A DNA stretch of 64,000 nucleotides from Oxytricha trifallax (lineage: Eukaryota > Ciliophora > Spirotrichea > Sporadotrichida > Oxytrichidae): positions 17,655-81,654 of the forward strand of contig ARYC01017443.1 in the NCBI GenBank assembly GCA_000711775.1, given 5' to 3'. Positions 44,206-55,717 of the stretch are shown piece after piece. Position 1 is the first letter of the stretch, and each line of letters begins with the position of its first letter. Under the pieces are notes generated by a model. It ran no database searches, was not told the origin of the DNA, and worked only from the letters and a program-made list of their open reading frames with translations. The position numbers and the translations under genes are program-made.

Positions 44206-46406
44206 ATGTCCTAATAATTCTAACAAGTCTCCTATATGAATTTAATGAGTTCTTTCCAAGGAGCTCTCTCTGCCTAATATGCTTTAGGGGGTTAAACAGC
44301 ATTTACTTAAGTGCGTGACTCCAGAGAAAACTTATTCGCTTCAAATTTAATGCCATTACCACCAAAGTTTGCTTTTCAGGAGAGAACTGGTAGGATTAAT
44401 TGGAGAGCGCTTATGAATACAGACCTTGATCGTATTTCAAAAGAGATCGATTTGAAATCACTTGAAACTTTACTATAGAATATCACTATAATTTTTGTTC
44501 TTCTAAATTTATAAACTAGAGTACGAAATCTGATTGGTAAAATTAACAGCTTTAATTTAGTTGATTTGTGTATTTATAATTATCACCTTCGCATAACTAG
44601 ACAGAGACGATTTGGAACGCCTTGGAGATGCTCATTTCATAAAATTATTCAGATTATCACAATATTCCATTGAATACCTACTCTACACACAAAATTACAT
44701 GGAAAGTTTGTGCAAGACCCTGGATGTAGAGTACAAATAAACTTATGAAAGAACTCTCAAAACAGAGGAGGCTATCAAGAAATATCAATCAGAAATGAAA
44801 CTTATGCGGAAAGAACTCAAATTAAAGTAGTACTGTTATATTTTTATATAAAGAATCATTGTTTATTTTATATTAAAAGTAGAAGACTCTGAGCACATAT
44901 GAATACTTGATGAAACTACCAGTTGAGCAGGAATAAGATGTTATTAAATGCAAATAGTGTCTATAAAAACCTAAGTTTTTCTTGAATAAAGCTTACTTGC
45001 AAAAACATTACCAAAGAAATCATCCTGAAGTTGATACATGTTAACATTTAAATTGATTCTTTTTTGATTTCCAAAGAGAATTTAGCGAGATGAGCGGGCA
45101 ATAAAACGACAATAATTTCAATTCAATAAACAAAAGATAACTCTAAACAACTCTTGAAAAATCTCAATAACAACAAAAACTGGATTAAGAAGAGCTATTC
45201 GATAAAATAAAGAAAGAACTCTTCGTTTCTCTCTCTGATAACTTCAAGAATATTGAGTAAGAATTGCATGTACTCAAGGACAAAGCCAATTACTCTTAAA
45301 TTTAAACTCTCCTGGAGAATTACGAGAACAAAAACGAGTAGGAGCAGAAGAAGATACAGGAATCTCTGAATAAACCAGCTAAAATGATGGAGGAATTAAA
45401 GTCAAAATGGGGAGATATGTTCTAGCAGTAGTCTACGGGGATGAGAGATATGATTGCTTAGAGTGTCAATGAAGCTTTGTCCAAGCGGAAAGATGACAGA
45501 GAGAAGAAGAAAATGAATTAAACTAAGAACAGTGATACCAGTAATATATAAAACACAAACCCCTTTGAATCATTTTTTTATTTTTAAGTAATGAGATGTC
45601 ACAGTTATAAGAACAGAAAGTAAAGTTCTTCGAGTAAAGAATAAACGAATTCGATGAGAAGTTCAAGGAAAATGAGAGGATAAAGTAGGACTTGGAGCGT
45701 AAATTGAAAGAATACGAGAAGATGCTCTAAGAAAAGGGTCATTAAGAGAAGGAACTGCAGCAAAAATTGATGAATGAGGAGGAAAAGCGGAAAGAAGAGG
45801 AGAGACTCAGGAAAGTGAAGGAGTAAGAACTCATGGAGCAGCTGAATAGTAAGGCTTAAGAGGAGTTGAAGATATAATTGGCTGAGGAACAGAGGATTAG
45901 AGATGAAAATGAGTAAAAACTTAAACATGAGTATTGCAGCAAAAATAATATTAATTCCACAGGGAAGTCTATTTATATTTTCTTAAATTTAGCAATAATA
46001 AGAAAAGTAGAATGAAGAAATGAAGAAGAAGTAATAAGAAGAGCAGAAATTAAAGCAGTCTGAGGAGGAAAAGCTGGCTTTAATAGCGAAATAATAAGAG
46101 GAAGAGAAGTAGAAAGAAGAGGAAGCTAAGAAACTAAAGCTGTAACAATAAGAAGAGGAAGAGTAAAAGAAGAAAGAAGCAGAAGAATAGAAGAAAAGGC
46201 AATAGGAAGAAGAGGAAGCAAAGAAAAAACAACAATAAGTAGATGATTCAGTGGAGGAAATAATCGAAGAGGAAGAGGAGGAAGAAGTGGATGATGAAGA
46301 GGAAGTTAAGAAGGAAGATATAGTGAAAGAAGCTAATAATCAACCAACTGCTACTGTTGTTTAAGAATAACAACCCAAACTATCTATAAAATATTATAAA
46401 TTATGA
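44206..46406 (+). CDS. DZIP1: DZIP1 (Iguana)-family zinc-finger coiled-coil protein
   Basis: DZIP1 proteins sit at basal bodies and transition zones and support ciliogenesis. Start ATG 44206. The N-terminal family block is clear: KFAFQERTGRINWRALMNTD and LDRISKEIDLKSLETLLQNI, then after a gap LDRDDLERLGDAHFIKLFRL, SQYSIEYLLYTQNYMES. One C2H2 finger follows: KCKQCLQKPKFFLNKAYLQK with H...H in HYQRNHPEV. Then a long coiled coil (KFFEQRINEFDEKFKENERI, ELQQKLMNEEEKRKEEERLR) and an acidic Glu-rich tail. Gaps at 44485-44600, 44830-44880, 45045-45070, 45540-45600 and 45930-46000 are introns or IESs. TGA 46404-46406 may be a true stop or may lie in an IES; see the next entry. Confidence 0.85.
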
Positions 46407-46426
46407 TAAAATATAATATATAATAA

Positions 46427-46895
46427 ATGAATAAATCTGCTGCATAATTGAGCAAGTAGAAAATGATGGCAACAGTAAAGCAGGAATTTGAAAAGGATAA
46501 CATCTATGAAGGTGATCATGCTCATATAAAATCACTATTCAATCATTCATTTATTTATTATATAATATTTAATCATATACATTATAATAATCACAGTAAT
46601 TATATATAATTCACATGAGCAAGTAGATTAGAAGAAGAGTGATGTTTTGATTGAACTCACTACAAATTCAGAGCAAATTCTGCTACAAGAATTTCAAACA
46701 TAAAAAATATAGGAAGTCCCTGAAAAGAGCAATTATATATATTTATTAAGCAACCCATTGAGTGCCACCAGGAAGGAAGAGTTAAAGCATGTGAATGAGA
46801 TGCTCAAAGGACTCCCTCGCAAGGATGCTGATAAGATCAACAACAGTCTCCTCAAGAGACTAAATGATCAGAGTTTCGCTAATAGGGTCAAATTA

Positions 46896-46944
<49 letters not shown>

Positions 46945-49019
46945 ATTTAACATGAATTAACTTAAAATATGATAAAAAAATTATAATATATACCCAGTTG
47001 TTTTGCTCCATATAATCAATTGATAGATGTATTTTTATAGAAAGCTTTGAGATGAATAATCATAATAAATCTGTGATTTTAATTATTTAAAGGGGTTCTT
47101 ATTTGAACACTAGGAACATAAAAAATTTCAATAAATAACCATCACTTATAATTATATCCAAATGTTTTGCTAATATTATTTTGATTTTAATAATAACTCT
47201 TAAATTTAATTAGAAATATATAAATATAAAATGATGATGATGCCTCAAAGTATGTCAAATTACTTCAAATAAATATATATTCTAATGATTTATTTATTTT
47301 GTAGAGAGACCGAATAGCAGTATAGCGATGAGTAGCAGCAGTCATTAGAATGAAAATCTCCAACCCAGGACTGCCCTTAAAAAAGTTAAGGTTTTGTATA
47401 TAATTTATGTCTTTCAAGTATTTTTAATCATTATTCAAATCAATAAATCAGTAGCAACAAAATAAATCACTCTCACACTAATTCATTACTATAGAAAAAG
47501 CATCAATAAAAACCATCTTCAATCATAGATGAAACACAAAAACGCATTATGAAAATAAATCACTAAAACCCTGCATTAATGAATGAAGATGAGTAGTAAC
47601 AAGTGCAGTAGAATAAACCATTAATTAGTGATGTTGCAAAAGCAATATAAAACATTAAAAATAAAGCTAAGGAGTAATTGAAAACCACGAGCAAGGTTAA
47701 CTTTCGTTATATTTATTTATAAAAATTTATTCCTAAAATTAATTAATAATATGGTTAACTAGTAGATTAGTAAAGATCTAAGGGAAATTAGGAGATAAGG
47801 CTCCCCAGTGAACACGAAATCTAAGAATGACACAATTTAAGCCAATTTTAGTAAGAATAATTTCATAAGAAATAAATCTCTAGACAAAATCAACCCAGTA
47901 TATGAAACTCAAAAGCAAACTTAGAACAATTAATAACCTATTAATCTCCGAGGCATGACTTCTCAAGAGAGAAGATAGAAGAAAATTAGTATAATACCAG
48001 AGCTTGAAGATTGGGATAACTATGATAGCGTAAAAAGTGTAGATAAAACCTAGAGAAATTAGTTTTAAACTGACTGTAAATAGGATTCAGCATATTAAAC
48101 AGATAAAATGAGAGATCTCAGTGAAAGAAGAAAGAAAGTTGAGGAAAATTTGAAAAGAATCTTGGAAAAGTAAGATCAGACACCAGTTGCAAGTAATACA
48201 ATGAAATTACTAGACAAATTTAATTCAAAGCAAAATTCTTAGAGAGAGGAAGAAAGTGAAGTGAATAGAAACTTTCAAATGAAGAAATCAAGTTCATCTT
48301 CTAAATTTGTGCTTGATAAGAGTTATGATTGCAATAGAAGGTAAAGTGGCAAACATTTGAAATCGATGTCTAGACAGTAACAAACATTCAACACTTAAAA
48401 CTTATTCGATGACTTATATGAAGAATAGTAACAAACCTCAAATCAGCCAAGTCACAGATTTAACAAAAATCCTGTGTTAGAATCAAGCCAAAGCATCTTC
48501 ATCTAGTTTAAAACTGATGGAGGGAGGTTTGTGAGTAGTCTATATTCAGAGAAAAAATTGAAGTAATAAGAAGATTAGAGAAGAATGCAAAACATGAACA
48601 GGAGTGATTTCCAGTACAGTATGAATGATGACCTAGTAAAAATAGAGAGCAGTCAGGCTAGTATTATTATTGATGACTCTCAAGATATCAATGATTTAAG
48701 CTGTGTAAACTTTGGGAAAAACAATATGCCTTAAACTACCAGGGTTCAGTAGAAACAATAATCACCAATAAAATAGAGTAGTGGTAGGTCTTTAGGTAGA
48801 TTAATTGATAATTATGGATTGAGAGAAGAAGAGGACTCAAATGTAAAATTAAGAATAATTCGAGGATCTCCAAGGTAAGTCAAGTAAGTTTTGAAAAGCC
48901 CATAAAGAGAAGGAAATGCTAAGCATAATTTAGTTATGAATAAAATTATTGAGGTTTCTACTAAAAGTAGAGAAAGATCAAAGAGTAATAAGCATAAACT
49001 AAATAAAAACTAGTATTGA
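46427..49019 (+). CDS. Ser/Asn/Lys-rich protein, separate gene or C-terminal half of DZIP1
   Basis: ATG 46427 (MNKSAAQLSKQKMMATVKQE) lies 20 bp after the DZIP1 stop. Following segments: ELTTNSEQILLQEFQTQKIQ, LSATRKEELKHVNEMLKGLP, SSSSHQNENLQPRTALKKVK, DVAKAIQNIKNKAKEQLKTT. One frame is then open from about 47765 to TGA 49017-49019 (LREIRRQGSPVNTKSKNDTI, IPELEDWDNYDSVKSVDKTQ, DLSERRKKVEENLKRILEKQ, ESSQSIFIQFKTDGGRFVSS). Mostly disordered and basic. The tight spacing and same orientation make it likely to be the rest of the DZIP1 gene, with the stop removed by an IES, but this is inference. Several AT-rich gaps occur, one with a TA microsatellite. Confidence 0.6.
46900..46949. repeat. TA dinucleotide microsatellite
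   Basis: About 50 bp of alternating TA with two interruptions, inside a non-coding gap (intron or IES) of the gene downstream of DZIP1. Confidence 0.9.
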
Positions 49020-49068
49020 TTAACTTAATTTCATACTATCTTTGGTTTCAGATTAGTTTAGATTAGAT

Positions 49069-49698
49069 TCAGATTTATTGATTTGTTTAGTTTGTAAAAT
49101 TTCTCAAAAATGATGTTTAATTTGCCTTTGTTGTAGCATTAACATTAGTTTGTATTTTATCATTGTTTCTAATAGGACTGGCACCCTTATTTTTGGCACT
49201 TTACTATTAAGGAACTCTACCATTTTTGGGACTTGCTTGTCTAACTATATCAAACTTTTTATTTGGACTGGCATATCTCTTCATCAACCCTTACAAATAA
49301 TTACCTCCCTTCACCTCATTTATAGGGGCTTCAACTTAGCTATTAACCATGTTTCAGTTATTCATATTTTCATTTTCTTCCTCTGATTGAACTTGATTAT
49401 ACTCAGATTGAAATCCCAGAACACTCTTATCTTAATTTGTGTAATTCTACTGCTGCGTGTACACCTCATCGAAGTCATCTCTGATGTAAGATTTATCCTG
49501 CGAAATTCCACAATTATAGCTCTAACTCGATTCTGTTGTGTATATTTTATTCTCTCTTTTTGCCATAGGTTGTTGTTGCTAGGGATTAAAAAACTTAGGC
49601 TTATAGTCTATGTTCTTAGTGGAGGATTGTGCATTCAGAGACCGGTCTGTCTTCGCGTGATGCAAGTCATTTTCAAGATCATCAATGAAGTTATACAT
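49069..49698 (-). CDS. small Asn/Gln/Ser-rich protein with an in-frame TGA
   Basis: ATG 49696-49698 (MYNFIDDLENDLHHAKTDRS), then SSTKNIDYKPKFFNPQQQQP and DKSYIRDDFDEVYTQQQNYT. A TGA at 49354-49356 (codon 115) is followed in the same frame by MVNSQVEAPINEVKGGNYLQ, FDIVRQASPKNGRVPQQQSA and a tail to TGA 49069-49071. Composition is alike on both sides, so the two halves probably belong together. An IES across the TGA, true read-through, or two small genes are all possible. Function unknown. Confidence 0.55.
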
Positions 49699-49937
49699 TT
49701 TTTTGCAATGTCTTAAAAGAGTAATCTTTTATAAATTTATATCAATTAAATCTCAATAATCTTATAAAGAAGAAATATAGAATGATCTATTGAAATTTCT
49801 GTTATTGGTCATCATTTTAAGAGGGGAAAGGATGGGATGATAGATCATCGAGATAGTCTGAAATCTATGATTGATCTAAGCATAATATTTGAATCATTTC
49901 TTTGAGTATATAAGCTAGGAGTTGCAGTTTAAGTAGT

Positions 49938-52900
49938 TCATTCATCCATTTACAAAGTATTGCAAATAAAAAATTATAAATTCTATTAATTTTATGATTA
50001 TTAAATTTAGAAGCTAGCTTACGCTATAATTAAGCATATTTTATTATTTTTAAGTATAAATGATTAGAATTAAGATTTATTTAAAATTTAAATGCATAAT
50101 TATTAAGTTGGCAATAACTAGTTAACTCCAAATAATTATTGGCAGGTATTATCCTCAATAACATTAAAAAATTGCTTTAAGATTTAGCATTAAACAAAGT
50201 TCTAAATCTCTTAACTAATCTAGCTGAGTAAAATCAAATCATAGACATACTACCTGTTCCTACCTCTACTAGGCTCAATACAGATATATTTCATGATCGC
50301 ATTTTAGATGTTTTCAATTACAGAGAATTGTAAATTCTACTTTAACACTTCCAAAGCAACTGCTTAGTTAGTTTTCTGATAAAATGGTCTTAGCATTTAG
50401 TAAAATTATCTTATTAAGCCAAATATACCAGGAGAGGGCAATAATATAACTGATTTCTAGATTTTGATATTGCCCTGCTCATCTGTAATCTTTTTAGGAT
50501 TTTAATAAAGCCAAGACATTGAAGTGGTATTTTCTCTGTGTGAGTTCCATTTTTAAGTCATAAAACTTGATAAAATGTTCAGTTCAAAGCTCTCCAGAGT
50601 TAATAAGCTGTATGTTTCAAGTATTTAGTTAAGAGTTGATATTAATTTCAAGTGTATCTCTGTTTCAATCTTTTCTAATGCAAATAACAGTTAAGTTTTA
50701 CTATTTTAAATTTATGTCTGCGATGAAAGTTTCATCTTAATCTGTTTCATATAATCTGTAGCTTTTAATCTAAAATACATCAACTTGCTCAAGAGTAAAT
50801 TGAATTATTAAGACTGCAGGAATTAATTCAAAGAAAATGTATTTTATATCAGATCAGCAGCTTTGTTAGCATAGTTTTAGACCATAGATTTTAATTAATT
50901 CATAAATATCTAAGCAAGTTAGAAGTTCTAAGGAAGTTACTGAAGAATCACATCTTTGAAATATTTGTTTAGGATTAGCTTGAAGAAATCAAAGAACTTC
51001 TTTGAAAGTGTAAATTCAGAACTCTTAGTGAAATATTATCCTTTCAAAAGCGGAAACAGTTAATCAAAAGTTAGAGTTAAAGGTTTGTTCTAAGAAATCA
51101 ATTTTGTTACTTATTTATTATTCCCTTCTTGTCTTAGCTCAGGTTTCATTAAATAATGGTAAATAATTTTTTAAATTCATTATGCCCTTAGGCTTTTCTT
51201 ATGCCTAATCTATTTTTTGATCGTTTCTTTGATTAACTTGAAAAAATTGTCTCCCTTAACTACTTATTCTTAGGTGAAACCTTCTGACATCTTCATCTCT
51301 ATTAAAATTAGTAGCAGTCCCAAAGCTAATTTACTTATTGTCAACATCTTTACCTCTCGACAAAGATTTTGAATGTTTTTTACTAGAAGACTTATTATCT
51401 CTCTTAGTGCTTTAATTAAAAGATTGCCTTACAATTAAGTTTCCACCAATACTTAAGGACTACTGATTTAAGTTCGATGATAAACCTTTTTGAAAAGCTT
51501 GAGATTAGAAATTAGTATAATTGGTTAATGAGTTTTGCATTGTTGAAGGAGCAACAGGTAGTACTTTATTTTTCTTATAGGATTATTGTTTTTCGAAATT
51601 TACATTACTTGAAGATTCTTAGTTTTGTAGGTTGTGATAATTTTCGTTAAGCTTTTAATTCTATGAAAATTGCAATAAATTGTTATTGAAGGAAGCTTAT
51701 AGAGGAGACTATTTATATTTAGATTGATCAGAAGTTTGAATTTCTGGATATCTATTATTACTCTCCTATTTTTAGTTTATTTATTTTATTGGAGATACGA
51801 ATTTGTTGATCGAGCTTGATGCAAGCAAGTTCTTGTTGCTGTTAATATTTTCTTACAATTTTGAAGTTTTTAGATCAACTTACGATCTTATATTGTCAAA
51901 AACCTTTTCTTAAGTGGCAATATCCTCGATATCTTCATACTCAATTATCAGCATATCCTCGATACTTTTATTATATTCATCAAATTATTGGTTTACATGG
52001 GTATTGAAAAAGTCAGATTCATTTTTTAATTATATCTAAAAAGCTGTAGCTATATTATCATTAACGAATTGAATTTTTTCTTAAATCTCTAACACTTCAA
52101 ATATTACAGGGATATCTAGGGACTTCAATTATGTTTAGATGTAGAGCCATTAATTGAGATCCTTCACATTATTAGTTTTGTAATCTAAAATTACTTCTTA
52201 GAGATGCTTAACTAAGTATTTTTTTAATATTTGACATAAGATCTCATCATGCTTATCTTTCCCTTCGATTTTAAAGCAATTTTTAATTATTTCTATATCT
52301 TTTAACTTTGATTCTGATATTATATCAATCAATTGTTTAAACATTTTTATTGGCTTTACTTCAATGCTGCTTAATGTATAAACCTATGACACCATACTTT
52401 GATCTATGTCTTCAATGCGATTAGATTCAATATTATCTCGAATTTATTGCTGATTTGGAGAGAATATTCTATGCGAATCTTTTATATCACTAACTGATTC
52501 TTCCCCTTTATCAAAAATTTACACTTCATGTTGTGAGTTAAATCCTATTTAGTTTTTCCTCTTGCTTTCTTCTTGTTTTTTATAAGAAAAATCCTCATTA
52601 TTTTTGATATGCTCCTATTATTACTAATCTCCTAACTCTTAGAAACAATCAAGCAGCTTGTTCTAAATGACTTACTTACTATATTTCACATAAATCTTGA
52701 CTACTCTCTCCTGACAAAAACAAAGCATTAATTATTACAAGACATCATTGATTTATATGTAAGTTTAGGTGAAAGAGAGTTGTTGCAGAGACTTTTAAGT
52801 TATTTTCTAAGTCAGTAGCTTAAATTACGTGTATAAATTCTGCTATTAATTATCATCAAGATTCAAGCTATTCTGAGAAAACTGTAGATTTTAAAAGTTT

Positions 52901-53723
52901 TAAGAAGTTTAAAGATTGTTAAAGTTCAAATTATCTTAGTTGAAAGATGATGCTACATATTTTTGTTTTCTTTTTCTATCTGAATTCAATCGTTTATCTA
53001 TATGGATGTGCATTATCTACTCTTTGCTCTCTTCTTTAATTCTAGTGTTTTAGTCATCTAAATAATATAAATATTTATTAGTATGAAGATTAACATGCAT
53101 ATTTTATTTTAAATTTTAACAATCTTTTGTAGTAAGATGTTTAATATCATGTGTCAATAGAATGTTAATTTGAATTAGTCGAAAGTCTTGTAGAGCTTAT
53201 TTGAAATTCGAAACCAAGTCTCTTTGTATCAAACCTATCTATAATTAATTTATATTCTAATAATTATAGATTACTTAATTTGAATTATTGTAATCGAGAT
53301 ACTCTTGTTTCTAATGAACACTTATCTTATACTCATTAACAGATAAAAATTCAAGTCTAAAAATTAATTATAGGGATATTAGTTTTACTATCTAGCTTGA
53401 AAATATTTTAATGATTTGTAAATCCCAATTATGAAAAATTGAAATTATTAAATATCAAATAATCATACATTGAATTTACAGCATCACCTTGTTTTAAAAT
53501 CACATTAGGATTATTTGATTCTGAATGAATTTGTGAATCTAATTTCATTAATTAATATTTTAGATTTTGCTCTTAAGCATTTATGTATTGATCAAATTCG
53601 CTCATATCTTCAAAAGCAGATAGCTTATTTAAGAAATCGTCTTTAATATCGATATTAGGAAATGCCTATAAATATATGTAAGAAATATTATACATTTCAA
53701 AAAATATTTCTTACTTCAGACAT
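49938..53723 (-). CDS. large protein with helical C-terminal domain, possibly a vesicle-tethering subunit
   Basis: ATG 53721-53723 opens MSEAFPNIDIKDDFLNKLSA after a 45-nt GT-AG intron at the third codon; EQNLKYQLMKLDSQIH follows. The middle is Ser/Asn/Gln-rich (NTHVNQQFDEYNKSIEDMLI, SINKFVSPIKQINQKQESNN). The last part, about 51140 to TGA 49938-49940, is a helical run of roughly 390 codons (FTLSKKFFDFFKLILNKYFK, FLQSQQFNLLLSKLMYFRLK, IFGLIRQFYQMLRPFYQKTN, IENIQNAIMKYICIEPSRGR). The N-terminal short helices and alpha-solenoid-like end recall CATCHR tethering proteins (COG, GARP, exocyst), at low confidence. A frame switch at about 51140 indicates an IES or intron. Confidence 0.6.
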
Positions 53724-53739
53724 ATTTAGAAAACAGTTC

Positions 53740-54245
53740 AATATTTTAAATGATTTAGTATGATTAATTATAATTGAAAATATTCAAATGAAAATTATCT
53801 ACATAATGATTTATATTTATATATAATTTATTGAATTATTAATTAAATCTAAAGAATTATATTGAGGGCATCGAATACACATAATTTTGTTATGCAAATT
53901 AACAAGTGAATAGCTTAATTTTATGCTGATTAAAAAATACTTATGCTATAATTTACTCAGATTAATAGAAATGCAAAAAGCTTCATATTTGGGAAATATT
54001 AAAGTGATTTTTTATTTTATATTTAAAATGATAATCGATTAATTTTATCTAATAAAAAGCATAGATTAAATATGATTATTAGATAATTTTTGAATTTCTA
54101 CTCTGGTTTTATAATTATTTGAAAAAAATAATATTTTTCTTCTAATAAATTGAAAATGTTTTAAAATATTAGATATTTTTCTGGTCCATCCCTTTTATAT
54201 TTGCTTAGTGCACACTTTTTAATAATTTTATTGTGCTTATTATTA
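53740..54245. other. AT-rich spacer
   Basis: Upstream of the divergent 50-53.7-kb gene; nothing recognised. Confidence 0.5.
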
Positions 54246-54261
54246 TAATATTGGTAATATT

Positions 54262-55668
54262 TACAAGTAATTTATCTTGGCATTATTTACTAGTAGTGTA
54301 GTTCAATTTATTCTTGACTTATCTTATGTTCATTCTTACTTAAATTATGACAATTTTATTGTTCTTAGTTTTAAGCCTCTAGTGCCTAGTTCTATGTTGA
54401 AGTTGCACCCGGGAAGCGAAAACATCTATGATTCCATACTTTTAATAAATTCTGGCACTTTTTACAGATAAGAATTTTTAAAGGGGGTGATTAAATAAAT
54501 GGAAATATTTGATAAGATGCATTAGAAATAGAGACCTTATTAATTTTATTACTATGTTTAATTTGGAATTAGGCATTGATTTTAATTATTTAAATCATTT
54601 TCATTAATGAATTGACCATTTTTAAAAGCACGGATAGCTATAGGGAACTTCTTAGAGTGAACAGTTATATAGTATCAATGATTATTTGTTAAAGAATACT
54701 ACATTAAAAATATTGAGTGTCTCCGAATAAATCACTGACAGTGAAGGATACATCAACACTGAATGAGCTTTTTATACTTACGCCTGTCACTGTATAAAAT
54801 GTAAATTCATCAGTTGTCTCCAAGAATTTGCTCAACTATCTATGAAACTTATAGTAATACATAAATAGTTATATTATAAACTTCTAAGTTGAAGATACAG
54901 AATCACATTTAGATTCTCGCTTAATAGATATTCTATTTATTATTTCTTTCTTCCGACGTCTTATTTCGTTTTTATCTACGCCCAGGCACTTCCCAGATTG
55001 TTTATACTCTTGGAATATCTACTCCAAATTTATCAAAATATAATTATACTAAAGAATATTATTTTGAAATTGTCTATGAGTAAATCAATTTTAAACTACA
55101 AATTGAACAAGAATTCCTTGGTATTTTGGACACAGCCTTTATTGATTCCTTTAAATTAAATAAGTTTCAAGTCGAAGTTTAATTCCTAAACCACATGCTG
55201 CCCTTTCATAATCTGCAAATTATAATACACAATTACTAAAAAAAGATCATATCTATGAAGTCTTTTCTAAAATTATGGGTTAGTGTACAAGTGACAATTT
55301 TAATATCTCTGGCACTCCTACTGTTATCAACTTCAAAGCTGACTTTGACAACTTCATCCGGGTAAAACAGCTGCTTGTTAATAGAAGCCCTTAACTTTAC
55401 TAGGTAGTTAGTTTGGAAGCAGAGACACTTGGCGCTGATGATTTAATGGTCCATACTCCACGATTTGTTTGAGGTTAGCAGGGACTGACTGCGGTTTTAT
55501 TCGTTTTATCGTAGATGTACCAGCTTCCTCTCTTTATCTTGTCTGGACACATCTATTGCAAGGGATGATATGGGGCATACATATAATTTTATATATATAT
55601 ATGAATTGTTTGAAAATATTAATAATAACAACATACTCTGAATTGTTGAATAAAAATAATCAATTTTA
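54262..55668 (+). CDS. orphan Phe/Tyr/Ser-rich protein, fragmented
   Basis: Open segments: ILALFTSSVVQFILDLSYVH (signal-like hydrophobic start without a clear ATG), FKPLVPSSMLKLHPGSENIY, ELTIFKSTDSYRELLRVNSY, FYLRPGTSQIVYTLGISTPN, QINFKLQIEQEFLGILDTAF, then NFNISGTPTVINFKADFDNF and RLAGTDCGFIRFIVDVPASS. Each lies in a different frame, separated by short breaks that may be IESs. Composition suggests a secreted beta-rich protein. No start, stop or family was fixed. It resembles the ORFs at 3.2 and 33.3 kb in style. Confidence 0.4.
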
Positions 55669-55717
55669 AATTTGAAATAGAATAGTTGTTATTAATTTTA
55701 TTTAACTAAGAAGAAAA

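Noticed and set aside
45605-45928. Minus-strand Leu/Phe-rich ORF of 107 codons
   Set aside because: Complement of the Glu/Lys/Gln coiled coil of the DZIP1-type gene.
46900-46949. TA microsatellite as a functional promoter or origin
   Set aside because: Lies in a gap within a gene; plain low-complexity DNA is enough.
49150-49716. Plus-strand ORFs of 78 and 109 codons
   Set aside because: They are shadows of the minus-strand Asn/Gln-rich gene; hydrophobic composition comes from complementing AAY/CAR codons.
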